This document shows, piece after piece, positions 17,101 to 24,378 of a stretch of 48,045 bases of DNA. Each line of letters begins with the position of its first letter. Position 1 is the first letter of the stretch. Source of the stretch: Arachnia propionica. Lineage in GTDB: Bacteria; Actinomycetota; Actinomycetes; Propionibacteriales; Propionibacteriaceae. The notes below the pieces were generated by a model that was not told where the DNA came from, did not search any database, and was given only the letters and a program-made list of their open reading frames with translations. A program made the position numbers and the translations under genes. Location of the stretch: assembly GCF_003932785.1 (NCBI RefSeq), contig NZ_RQYT01000020.1, positions 1 to 48,045 on the forward strand, in the 5' to 3' direction.

Positions 17101-18282
17101 GTGGACCTGTTCGATCCGCCCCGCCAGCAGGTCCCCCGTCGTCACGACGGCGGCCGCGAGTTCACCGCGGTGCAGCACCTCGATGCGGCCCCGGGAGGTC
17201 GCCCCGACCTGGTGCCCGGCCCGGCCGACCCGTTGCAACGCGGAGGACACCGACGGGGGCGCACCCACCTGGATCACCTGCTCCACGGCCCCCATGTCGA
17301 TCCCGAGCTCCAGGGTGGCGGTGGCGACGACGGCTCGCAGTCGCCCCTGCTTGAGGTCGGCCTCGATCTCCTCGCGCAGGTGTTTGCTCACCGAGCCGTG
17401 GTGGGCGCGGGCGATGAAACCGTCGCCCCCGCGTTCCGCCCACAGCTCGTTGAGGCGGCCGGTGAGGGTCTCGGCGGTCCGTCGCGCGTTCGTGAACACG
17501 AGGGTGGAGCGCGCCGCCAGCACGTCGTCGAGGATGCGTTGGTGGATCGTCGGCCACGGGTCCGTCAGGGGTGCGGTGCGCACGGCGACGTCCCAGTCCT
17601 TCGTCGCCTCGGGGGCCACGACGGTGACGTCCCGGTCGCCGCCCAGGAACCGGGCGATCGCGTCGACGGGCCGCACGGTCGCGGAGAGGGCGATGCGTTG
17701 GACGTCGCGGCCGACGAGGAGGTCCAGTCGTTCCAGGCTGAGTGCCAGGTGGGAGCCGCGCTTCGTGCCCGCGACGGCGTGGATCTCGTCGACGATGACG
17801 GCAGCCACGTCCCGCAGCGTCTCGCGGGCCGACGAGGTGAGCATGAGATAGAGGGACTCGGGTGTGGTGATGAGCACATCGGGTGGGTGCCGTTTCAGGC
17901 GGGCACGTTCGCTGGCGCTGGTGTCGCCGGAGCGGACCCCGACCGTGACCGGCTGGAAGGGGGCTTCGCTCAACCCTGCCTTCTCTGCCAAGCCGGCGAG
18001 GGGCTGCGCGAGGTTGCGTTCGACGTCGACCCCGAGCGCCTTGAGGGGGGAGACGTAGACCACCCGGGTTCCCGTGCCGGTTCGGGGCTGGAAGGCGAGG
18101 CGATCGAGCCAGTGGAGGAACGCGGCGAGGGTCTTGCCGGAGCCGGTGGGGGCGATGACGAGGGTGTGGTCCCCGGAGCGGATGGCCTGCCAGGCCCCCT
18201 GCTGCACGCTGGTGGGGGCGTGGAAGGTCGAGGTGAACCACGACCGGGTGATGGGGGAGAACCCCGCGGGCAGCTGCGTCAT
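14098..18282 (-). CDS. lhr: Lhr-family ATP-dependent DNA helicase
   Basis: Lhr is a large superfamily 2 3'-to-5' helicase linked to DNA repair. The 1394 residues carry Walker A APTGSGKT (44-51), DEIH (165-168), the ALSATVRP motif and the motif VI region QRVGRAGHQVG (~355). The Lhr-specific winged-helix core and long C-terminal region follow, so the protein is full-length for the mycobacterial-type family. The frame is open upstream to 18483, but the ATG at 18282 follows GGGAGGGT at good spacing and gives the expected N-terminus. A TACTCT box at 18306-18311 (minus strand) could be its -10. In mycobacteria lhr is often beside a Nei glycosylase gene; here the Nei-type gene is 21 kb away beside an SNF2 helicase. 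Confidence 0.93.
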   Translation of the reverse strand: MTQLPAGFSPITRSWFTSTFHAPTSVQQGAWQAIRSGDHTLVIAPTGSGKTLAAFLHWLDRLAFQPRTGTGTRVVYVSPLKALGVDVERNLAQPLAGLAEKAGLSEAPFQPVTVGVRSGDTSASERARLKRHPPDVLITTPESLYLMLTSSARETLRDVAAVIVDEIHAVAGTKRGSHLALSLERLDLLVGRDVQRIALSATVRPVDAIARFLGGDRDVTVVAPEATKDWDVAVRTAPLTDPWPTIHQRILDDVLAARSTLVFTNARRTAETLTGRLNELWAERGGDGFIARAHHGSVSKHLREEIEADLKQGRLRAVVATATLELGIDMGAVEQVIQVGAPPSVSSALQRVGRAGHQVGATSRGRIEVLHRGELAAAVVTTGDLLAGRIEQVHLPETPLDVLAQQTVAEAAAHPGTGLEVATWLRACRRSHPYRHLTQRSLDDVLTLLLGTYPSADFAELRARLTLRDGRLFPLRGAGRLALTSGGTIPDRGLYGVFLDDAEGPGRRVGELDEEMVHETRVGETFTLGASSWTVVAITRDQVRVVPAPPLSGRMPFWRSEEPSRPAELGRRIGELTRRVASGEDRLEVPWIDEATRAELLAHVRDQMSATGVVPDDGTVVVERCRDELGDWRVIVHCPLGRAVLTPWAVAMAAAIEECSGVDARPIVADDAIILRLPDGQLPQQFVDLVHVPPERIEDIVVERIATTGQFAARFRDAAARSLVLPRRIGRRMPLWQQRNRAAQLHQVARWHPRFPITVEAVRELLHDEWDLPALKDLLQNLAWGRHRVVEVVTASPSPFAASLLHRYAASFMYEGDLPVGDRGGAGLALDAESLEALGLGRDPSRILDDAVVERLWGELQHTLPGRRAQDLDELLDLPRRLGPLTRDELAARSDVPLPAELPPAWAEVELAGVTRIVARSDLPLFTGAPGEVPGRDPLVQLVDRFARTRPPFRVADLTASLGIEHGTAERLLDAEVSAGRLVRGRLGTGHGVHYCDAGVWQRLVERSLAEARAGVTPLPGRAYARFLLTEVHRIGSCDSVLEALGVLAGTVLPASLWETHLLPSRCPGYRPQDLDLLLAQGAAVIRVFGTGEDPPVAIVDVRDLDLLPPRPDPEDAAREFAAQLGDGIIPTDRADEAWAAAAAGTIAPGSMDPLRALLGAMPRVTPTPRPTRRRMARPLRPAPGSAALPGRWYAVRDEPTGAEVFLAQWLGLFGLVTRPVATGLPGGWSAVYRDLRQLEAQGVVDRGVFVEGLGPAQFAPPDFTQRTAPFREHGDPTAHLLAAQDPANPYGQSLAWPSHPSARPTRATGSLVVLSDGECLAHLGRGLRSLTLFQREGAASRVVSCLVAAVAEGRLKRFRIEEIDGERATAHPLHQEMRQSGARIHPQGLVIEP

Positions 18283-18401
18283 GACCCTCCCTTCGCCACA
18301 GCCACAGAGTAACGATGTCGCGGAATGGTTCGAGAAGATTGCGGAAATGTAACAGTTCGCGCAAAGTCGATCGCCAGTACGAACGATTGGGAGCGTGAAC
18401 A

Positions 18402-18431
18402 TTGATCGACAATTGCGCACCTGCCTATCGT
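18402..18431 (+). promoter_or_regulatory. Possible promoter of the sugar ABC operon
   Basis: TTGATC (18402-18407) and TATCGT (18426-18431) are separated by 18 bases and lie about 50 bases before the binding-protein start. ATTG/CAAT arms overlap the first box. The 200-base gap between lhr and this gene shows no other clear element. Confidence 0.25.
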
Positions 18432-18482
18432 GATCGCACACGAGGAACAGCTCCTGTTCACCACTGATCCAAGGAGATATCA

Positions 18483-19829
18483 ATGCAGATGAAGCGACTG
18501 CTCGCGGTCACCGGACTGCTGTCCGCCGCAGCCCTGGGACTGACAGCCTGTGGTGGCTCGGCCACTCCCGCTGCCACGACCGGCTCGTCCAAGGCCGTGG
18601 AGTCGAAGCCGTCGACGGATTCCGGCAAGGGCGAGGTCGTTGAGATCGAGTACCTGCACCGGCTGCCCGACGGTGAGGGCATGACCAAGGTGGCCGACAT
18701 CGTGGCCCAGTGGAATGCGGAGCACCCGGAGATCCAGGTCAAGTCGACCAAGTTCGACGGCAAGGCCCCCGAGATGATCGCCAAGCTGGAGCAGCAGGTC
18801 TCCGCGAACTCGGCCCCCTGCCTGGCGCAGGTCGGCTATGGCGAGGCCCCCGAACTCTTCGTCAAGGGCCTGCTCGAGGACGTGACCAGCGAGGCCGAGA
18901 AGTACAAGGACAAGTTCAGTGGCGCCTACGGTCAGATGTCCGTCGGCGGCACCATGGTCGGCCTGCCCCAGGACACCGGCCCGCTCATCTACATGTACAA
19001 CGAGGCCGAGTTCGCCAAGCTCGGGATCACGGTCCCGACCACCTCCGACGAACTGCTGGCCGCTGCGAAGACCGCCGCTGCCGCAGGCAAGTACATCCTC
19101 GACTTCGAGACCGACGAGATGGGCTACTGGATGTCGGCCCAGGCCGCGAGCGCGGGAGCCGTCTGGTACACCGCCAAGGACGAGAAGTGGGTCGTCGACA
19201 CCGCCGACGCGAAGACCGCCGTGGTGGCCGACTTCTGGCAGCAGGCCCTCGATGCCAAAGCCACCCTCACCCTGCCTCGCTGGACCGACGAGTACGACAA
19301 GGCCCTCGTCGACGGGACGCTCATCGGCAACATCGCTCCCGCCTGGGAGGTCGGCTTCGCCCTCGACAAGCTCGACGGCACCCCCGCCGAGGGCCAGTGG
19401 CGCGTCGCGCTGCTCCCGACCTTCGGCGGGTCCGCCATGACCGGGCCCGACGGCGGCTCCGGCGTCGCCGTCATGAAGGGCTGCGCCCACAAGGCTGAGG
19501 CCATGGAGTTCAATGCCTGGTTCAACACCCAGATCGACGCCCTCGCCTCGCAGGGTCTGCTGCCCGCGGCCAAGGGTTCCGTCTCGACGCCGGAGAAGAC
19601 CCTCAAGCAGTTCGGCAACCAGGATGTGTTCAAGGTCCTGTCCGAGGCCAACGGCCAGCTCGCGCCCGAGTGGGGGTACATCCCCGGCTTCTCCGCCGTC
19701 GGCCCGAGGATGAACGAGAAGGCCACCGAGGTGGCCGCGGGAACCGCGAAGGTGGTTGACATCTTCACCGTGGCCAAGGAGGTCTCCGTGCAGTCGCTCA
19801 AGGACGCGGGCCTGCCCGTCGCCGAGTGA
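18483..19829 (+). CDS. Extracellular sugar-binding lipoprotein of an ABC importer
   Basis: This 448-residue family 1 solute-binding protein captures a sugar at the outer face of the membrane. It has a lipoprotein signal peptide ending in the lipobox LTAC (Cys near residue 22) and a low-complexity Ser/Thr/Ala linker. The bilobal binding protein that follows shows typical segments such as VGLPQDTGPLIYMYN. The ATG follows AAGGAG with 6 bases between. The two permease genes follow in the same direction, separated by a strong hairpin. The sugar cannot be named from sequence. No ATPase gene is adjacent, as in many actinobacterial CUT1 systems that share one MsiK-like ATPase. Confidence 0.93.
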   Translation: MQMKRLLAVTGLLSAAALGLTACGGSATPAATTGSSKAVESKPSTDSGKGEVVEIEYLHRLPDGEGMTKVADIVAQWNAEHPEIQVKSTKFDGKAPEMIAKLEQQVSANSAPCLAQVGYGEAPELFVKGLLEDVTSEAEKYKDKFSGAYGQMSVGGTMVGLPQDTGPLIYMYNEAEFAKLGITVPTTSDELLAAAKTAAAAGKYILDFETDEMGYWMSAQAASAGAVWYTAKDEKWVVDTADAKTAVVADFWQQALDAKATLTLPRWTDEYDKALVDGTLIGNIAPAWEVGFALDKLDGTPAEGQWRVALLPTFGGSAMTGPDGGSGVAVMKGCAHKAEAMEFNAWFNTQIDALASQGLLPAAKGSVSTPEKTLKQFGNQDVFKVLSEANGQLAPEWGYIPGFSAVGPRMNEKATEVAAGTAKVVDIFTVAKEVSVQSLKDAGLPVAE

Positions 19830-19843
19830 CCCGAGTGAACTGA

Positions 19844-19893
19844 GGGGTCGGGGTCGGGCGCGCCGTCCCGCGGTGGCGCCCGACCCCGACCCC
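19844..19893 (+). terminator. Perfect 18-bp stem-loop between binding-protein and permease genes
   Basis: GGGGTCGGGGTCGGGCGC (19844-19861) pairs perfectly with its complement at 19876-19893 around a 14-base loop. There is no U-tract. Its place inside the operon suggests partial termination or protection of the upstream mRNA 3' end, which would make binding protein exceed permeases. Confidence 0.75.
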
Positions 19894-19911
19894 CATCCGG
19901 AAAGGTGCCCC

Positions 19912-20835
19912 ATGTCCACGACCGTTGACCGTCCGCGACGGCGGATCAGCCGCCAAGCCAGACATCAGGCCATCTCGGGGTGGCTGTTCGCGCTGCCCTT
20001 CGTGCTGCTGTTCTGCTTGGTGTTCATCGCCCCCATCGTCGTCTCCGTCATCGAGGGCTTCCATCGGAACCTGCCGAAGGGCGGGGGACTGTTCGGTGGC
20101 GGCGAGCTCGTCCGGACGTTCGTCGGCTGGCAGAACTTCCAGGAGGTTGCCGCGAATCCCGCGTTCTGGGCCGGCGTGGGCCGGGTGATGCTGTTCGGCG
20201 CCTTCCAGATCCCGATCATGATCGGGGCGGCGCTTCTGCTGGCCCTGCTGCTGGACTCCTACCTGGTGAGGCGGCCGGGGCTGTGGCGGCTCGCCTACTT
20301 TCTTCCCTTCGCGGTTCCGGGACTCGTCGCCGCGATCCTGTGGCGCTTCCTGTATCAGCCGACGCTGTCCCCGTTCGCGGGGGCCCTGCCCTTCGACCTG
20401 TTCGGCGAGAACATCATCCTCGCGTCCATGGCCAACATGACGACGTGGACCTACACCGGCTACAACATGCTCATCTTCCTGGCCGCCCTGCAGGCGATTC
20501 CCGGGGAGCTGTACGAGGCCGCCCGGATCGACGGGGCCTCCGGATGGCGGATCACGACGAGGATCAAGATCCCCCTGGTGCGTGGCGCCGCGCTGCTGGC
20601 GGTGCTCCTGTCGATCATCGGCACCATCCAGCTGTTCAACGAGCCCGCCGTCCTCCAGCACGTCGCGACGTGGATGCCGCAGGACTACACCCCCATGATG
20701 ATGGCCTACAACACCGCCTACGGTGCCCTGACCCCGGGTGGGCCCGGACCCGCATCCGCCGTGACGATCCTCATGGCGCTGGTGGCGGGGGTGCTCGCCT
20801 TCGTCTACGCCATGATCCAGAGGAAGGTGGACTGA
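19912..20835 (+). CDS. Sugar ABC transporter permease, MalF type
   Basis: This 307-residue integral membrane protein is one half of the transmembrane channel of a CUT1 importer. About six hydrophobic helices are visible. The EAA loop that docks to the ATPase reads EAARIDGASGWRITTRIKIP near residue 203. The ATG at 19912 follows AAAGG and gives a short cytoplasmic N-terminus before the first helix; the frame upstream of it runs through the hairpin and is not coding. The partner permease starts one base after the stop codon. Confidence 0.93.
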   Translation: MSTTVDRPRRRISRQARHQAISGWLFALPFVLLFCLVFIAPIVVSVIEGFHRNLPKGGGLFGGGELVRTFVGWQNFQEVAANPAFWAGVGRVMLFGAFQIPIMIGAALLLALLLDSYLVRRPGLWRLAYFLPFAVPGLVAAILWRFLYQPTLSPFAGALPFDLFGENIILASMANMTTWTYTGYNMLIFLAALQAIPGELYEAARIDGASGWRITTRIKIPLVRGAALLAVLLSIIGTIQLFNEPAVLQHVATWMPQDYTPMMMAYNTAYGALTPGGPGPASAVTILMALVAGVLAFVYAMIQRKVD

Positions 20836-20836
20836 C

Positions 20837-21745
20837 ATGGCCACGCCGACCGCTACGACCCGGGACGGCCTCGTGTACCGGCCGTCGATCCCCAACCAGC
20901 CGCCGCGCTCCATCGCCCCGTCGACGACGGCGAGGAACCTCACGACGGTGCTGCTGGTGTTCGTCGCCGTGTACTTCCTCATGCCCATCCTGTGGCTGTT
21001 CTTCGCCTCCTCGAAGTCGAACAGTGGGATGGTCAGTTCCTTCGGGTTCTGGTTCGCGGAGGTGAACTGGGCCTCGAACTGGAACCTCCTCATGGAGTGG
21101 ACGAACGGGATGTTCCCCCGCTGGGTGCTCAACTCGGTGTTCTACTCGACGGTGTCGGCGGCCGTCGGCACAGTGGTGTCGGTGGCCTGCGGGTACGCCA
21201 TCGCGAAGTTCGCCTTCCCCGGTCGCCACGTCATCCTCGTGGTCATCATGATCGGGCTCCTCATGCCGGTGGCCCTGCTGACGGTGCCGCTCTACGTGAT
21301 GTTCCTCCACGCGGGGCTCGTGAACACGGTGTGGGCGATGCTCATCCCGTCGATGGTGAGCCCCTTCGGTGTGTTCCTCGGCCAGGTCTACGCCAAGGCG
21401 TCTGTTCCGACCGAACTGCTGGAGGCGGCGCGCATCGACGGCGCGGGTGAGGCGCGGATCTTCTTCACCATGGTGCTGCGCCTGCTGGCCCCTGCGATGG
21501 TGACGATCTTCCTGTTCATCTTCGTGGCCACGTGGAACAACTTCCTGCTGCCGCTCATGATGTTCGACGACCCGGCGCTGAAGCCGGTCACCCAGGGCCT
21601 CTACGGCATGGTCTCCTACTTCGACCCGGAGAAGGGGTCGATCATGCTCGGATCCCTGCTCGGTGTTCTGCCGTTGGTGGTGCTGTTCCTGTTCCTCCAG
21701 CGCTTCTGGGTGAGCGGACTGGCCGCTGGAGCCGTGAAGGGCTGA
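20837..21745 (+). CDS. Sugar ABC transporter permease, MalG type
   Basis: This 302-residue second permease subunit has six predicted helices and the EAA loop EAARIDGAGEARIFFTMVLR near residue 195. It is coupled to the first permease gene (stop and start one base apart) and ends the transporter operon. The TOMM gene cluster begins only 52 bases downstream, with its own -10-like box. Confidence 0.93.
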   Translation: MATPTATTRDGLVYRPSIPNQPPRSIAPSTTARNLTTVLLVFVAVYFLMPILWLFFASSKSNSGMVSSFGFWFAEVNWASNWNLLMEWTNGMFPRWVLNSVFYSTVSAAVGTVVSVACGYAIAKFAFPGRHVILVVIMIGLLMPVALLTVPLYVMFLHAGLVNTVWAMLIPSMVSPFGVFLGQVYAKASVPTELLEAARIDGAGEARIFFTMVLRLLAPAMVTIFLFIFVATWNNFLLPLMMFDDPALKPVTQGLYGMVSYFDPEKGSIMLGSLLGVLPLVVLFLFLQRFWVSGLAAGAVKG

Positions 21746-21785
21746 CAGCATTCGAACCGCGCCCAATGCCTGTTGACGAGGCGTC

Positions 21786-21797
21786 TAGACTCCATGC
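21786..21797 (+). promoter_or_regulatory. -10-like box for a leaderless start of the TOMM operon
   Basis: TAGACT (21786-21791) lies 6 bases before the ATG at 21798 with no Shine-Dalgarno between. A TTGACG at 21773-21778 is too close (7 bases) to be its -35. An own promoter would make the cluster independent of the upstream sugar transporter. Confidence 0.45.
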
Positions 21798-22529
21798 ATG
21801 GCGACCTATCGGGTGTCCCCGGCGTGGCGGATCAGCGCCGTCGGGGATGGCTTCGAGATCCACGGGGGCGACGATGCCCGCTACGAGTTGGACGCCTCAT
21901 GGTTGGCCGCCCGGCTGGCTGCCGACCGAGGGGTGGCCCGCGACGAGGTGCCCACGACGGAATCCGGGCAGTTCGAGCAGCTGCGGGCCGCGGGGGTCAT
22001 CGGCCCCGTTCTCCAGCGACGTTCGGGGCGGGTCAGCCTGTTCGGGGACGACCTGCCGTCCGGGGTGCGGGGGCAACTCACCTGTGACGTGACCGACGAC
22101 GAGGCAGATCTGGTCGTCGTCGTGCGCCATCGGTCGACCCACCGTGCCATCTTCGAGCGGGTCCTCGAGGTCGAACTCGACCGGGTCCACCTGTACGCCG
22201 ACATCTCGTTCCACCACACGGTCTCGCTGGGCCCCCTCGTGATTCCCCATGAGACCCCCTGCATCGGTTGTCTCCTCGGGCGGGTACGGGAACGCTGGGG
22301 CGATCACCAGCCCGCCCCCGAGCCCGCGGTCGTCACGGATTTCGGGCCCCTGGTCGCCGCGCTCGTCTCCACCGAGGTCGAACGATGCCTCGACGGCGAC
22401 ACCTCCCTGGTGGGTCGGATCGTCGCCTGGGACCTGCAGCAGCGACGCGTGATGAGCGAACGGCTGCTGACGGTGCCTGTCTGCCCCTACTGCTCAGATT
22501 TCGACAACCCAGGAGTGATCCCCGGATGA
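21798..22529 (+). CDS. Short TOMM leader-binding / cyclodehydratase C-protein (SagC-like)
   Basis: This 243-residue protein resembles the C-protein of thiazole/oxazole peptide synthetases, which binds the precursor leader and presents it to YcaO. Residues 1-70 look like the RRE winged helix. A reduced E1/ThiF-like part follows with GPLVIPHETPCIGCLLGRVRER (only its core GPLVIP and CIGC are diagnostic). C155/C158 and C229/C232 (CPYC) probably bind zinc. It is shorter than SagC (about 350 residues) and shows no ATP-binding glycine motif. Its stop overlaps the next start as ATGA. The family call rests on motif layout and on the YcaO and SagB-type neighbours. Confidence 0.75.
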   Translation: MATYRVSPAWRISAVGDGFEIHGGDDARYELDASWLAARLAADRGVARDEVPTTESGQFEQLRAAGVIGPVLQRRSGRVSLFGDDLPSGVRGQLTCDVTDDEADLVVVVRHRSTHRAIFERVLEVELDRVHLYADISFHHTVSLGPLVIPHETPCIGCLLGRVRERWGDHQPAPEPAVVTDFGPLVAALVSTEVERCLDGDTSLVGRIVAWDLQQRRVMSERLLTVPVCPYCSDFDNPGVIPG

Positions 22530-23140
22530 GAGCCGTCCGCACCCAGTTCGATGCCGGTGAGTTCTCCGGCACCGTGGCCACGCCCACGTGTTCCTCGTGC
22601 TGCTGTTGCTGCTGTTGTGTGACGACTTTCGTCACGGCCAGCGTCGTCGGGGCCAGTGCCACAGCGAAGGCGAGCCGACACCACCGCATGCCCCGGCTCG
22701 CGGCGTTCTTCGCCATCATGCTGGGGGGATTCGCGCCCTGGTTCCTCATCGCGCCGCTCACCCTGGCTGTCTTCGGTCCGTGGGAGATGAGTGGCGGGAT
22801 CCTCCAGTTGCTGGGCCTGGGCGTCCTGCTGATGTGGGCGGCCTACCAGGCCTTGGCCATGTGGCTTCGGCCCCGTACTGCGATCCGCAGCGGGCTGATC
22901 GTCACGGGCGCGGTCCTCGGTATCGGCCTTCTCGAGGCCATCCTCGTCTACACCGTGCTGTTCAGCATCCCGGGGCTATCGGTGTTGTTGCTCACCGCGT
23001 ACCCCGTGTTGGCGATCATCGTCGCGATGCTCGTCAGTGGCCGGTGGGAGAGGCGTGATGATCGGAGTGGTGTGAGTTTCGTGGAGAGGCTGGCGGGGGT
23101 CACCGAGCCGTCGGACGACGAGCCCACCGCCGATGACTGA
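22526..23140 (+). CDS. TOMM precursor-like peptide fused to a four-helix membrane protein (copy 1)
   Basis: The 204-residue product starts like a streptolysin S precursor. A short leader contains FSGTV (13-17), which fits the FxxxB motif bound by SagC. A core then runs C22-S-S followed by seven Cys (25-31) and VTT. Unlike SagA (about 50 residues) it continues after a linker into about four membrane helices (roughly 57-82, 88-112, 118-146, 150-171) and a charged tail. The ATG overlaps the C-protein stop (ATGA) and follows AGGAG by 10 bases; starting here excludes the upstream open frame that is antiparallel in reading to the C-protein. Its 3' end overlaps the YcaO gene by 8 bases. The heterocyclised Cys tract is inferred from the neighbours. 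The fate of the membrane part (cleaved off, anchor, export or immunity) is unknown. Confidence 0.7.
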   Translation: MRAVRTQFDAGEFSGTVATPTCSSCCCCCCCVTTFVTASVVGASATAKASRHHRMPRLAAFFAIMLGGFAPWFLIAPLTLAVFGPWEMSGGILQLLGLGVLLMWAAYQALAMWLRPRTAIRSGLIVTGAVLGIGLLEAILVYTVLFSIPGLSVLLLTAYPVLAIIVAMLVSGRWERRDDRSGVSFVERLAGVTEPSDDEPTADD

Positions 23141-24371
23141 GAGCCTCAGCTCCCTGCTCATGGAGGGGGCGGTGGGGAATCGGCACGGCCTGGTCCTGCA
23201 GCCGCAGCGGGCCCGGTTGTCGATGGCCGACGTCACCGCCGTCGTCCACTACGGCGTCCCGCGGGTGGTGGACCGGCCATGGGAGAGTGCCGCCGGGGGA
23301 GTGGCCCGGACTGAGAGGGACGCCCGGCTCGCCGCCATCGGGGAGGCCATCGAACGGGCGGCCTCGGCGCAGGTGATCCTGCCGACGCGACCGCGCCGGG
23401 GCACCCCTGCCGAGGCGCGCATCGACGCCGAGGAGTTCGCGCTGTTCACCATCGAGCAACGGGCCCATCCCGCCTTTCCCCACCATGCGTTGTTCGACGA
23501 CGACTGCCCCTACGTCGTCGCCCACGACCTGCAGGACAACGCCCCGTGGTGGGTGCCGCAGCCCTTCGTGACCCTGCAGGACCCGCATCGCACCGGGATG
23601 CCGACCTCGTCCGGCCTGGCCGCCGCCCCCACCGCACGGGAGGCCCTGCTGCGAGGGCTGCTGGAACTGATCGAACGTGATGCCCTCATGACGACCTGGC
23701 TGCACGGGCTGCCGGGACGGGCCGTCGCCGCAGCCGAGCAGCAGGTCCGGGAGGTGGGGCGGCTCGACGGCGAGTTCACCCTCTTCGACCTCACCCCCGC
23801 CTACAGTCCGTTCCCCGTCGCCGCCGTCATGGGCGGCATCCCCAAGCGCGGCCAGTGGCGGTACTCGCTCGGGGTGGCCTGCCGCAGTACGTGGGGGGCG
23901 GCGGCTGAGAAGGCCTTCCTGGAGTGGAACCAGGGGGTCCTGTTCGCCGGGATCTACGGGGAGTACGTCGACGTGAGCGACCTCACCGACTACGCCCGGG
24001 TGAAGAGCTTCGACCACCACGCGATGTTCTACACCCGCAACCCGGAGCACTGGCCCCGGCTGCCGATCCTCAACCACGACGGCGGCCTCCACGAGCCCCC
24101 CTCAATCACCCCCGAGGGGGAGCCCCTCGACGCCGCGCGACACGCCCTGAAGGAGGCGGGTATCCGCGTCCTCTACCGGGACATCACCACCATCGACGCC
24201 ATCCAGGCGGGCCTGCACGTGGTGAAGGTCCTCTCCCCGGACATGGCCCAGATCTACGCCCACGAGGAGTGGCCACTCATCGGAAGGGTGGAGGGGATGC
24301 TGGCCGAGCGCTATCCCGATCGGATCCGGGTGTCCCGTTTTCCCAACCGCATGCCGCATCCCTTGGGATGA
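23133..24371 (+). CDS. YcaO-domain cyclodehydratase (SagD-like)
   Basis: This 412-residue protein is expected to use ATP to convert Cys/Ser/Thr of the precursor to azolines. It has the YcaO nucleotide-binding segments AAIGEAIERAAS (68-79; E71, E74) and SSGLAAAPTAREA with LELIERDA (159-184). It ends in PHPLG, close to the proline-rich C-terminus (PxPxP) typical of azoline-forming YcaO proteins. The gene overlaps the first precursor-like gene by 8 bases and is followed 7 bases later by the second, so dose and timing are coupled. A ribosomal-protein-thioamidating role is unlikely, given the SagB- and SagC-type partners. Confidence 0.9.
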   Translation: MTESLSSLLMEGAVGNRHGLVLQPQRARLSMADVTAVVHYGVPRVVDRPWESAAGGVARTERDARLAAIGEAIERAASAQVILPTRPRRGTPAEARIDAEEFALFTIEQRAHPAFPHHALFDDDCPYVVAHDLQDNAPWWVPQPFVTLQDPHRTGMPTSSGLAAAPTAREALLRGLLELIERDALMTTWLHGLPGRAVAAAEQQVREVGRLDGEFTLFDLTPAYSPFPVAAVMGGIPKRGQWRYSLGVACRSTWGAAAEKAFLEWNQGVLFAGIYGEYVDVSDLTDYARVKSFDHHAMFYTRNPEHWPRLPILNHDGGLHEPPSITPEGEPLDAARHALKEAGIRVLYRDITTIDAIQAGLHVVKVLSPDMAQIYAHEEWPLIGRVEGMLAERYPDRIRVSRFPNRMPHPLG

Positions 24372-24378
24372 TGTCCCC

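Noticed and set aside
14125-18312. Plus-strand open frame of 1395 codons opposite lhr
   Set aside because: Antisense shadow; its composition is Gly/Arg/Glu-rich without domains, and lhr is intact on the other strand.
18483-21745. Sugar ABC genes as exporter of the TOMM product
   Set aside because: A solute-binding lipoprotein and MalF/MalG-type permeases with EAA loops mark an importer, and the cluster has its own promoter-like box.
21773-21778. TTGACG as the -35 of the TOMM operon promoter
   Set aside because: Only 7 bases separate it from TAGACT, far below the usual 16-18.
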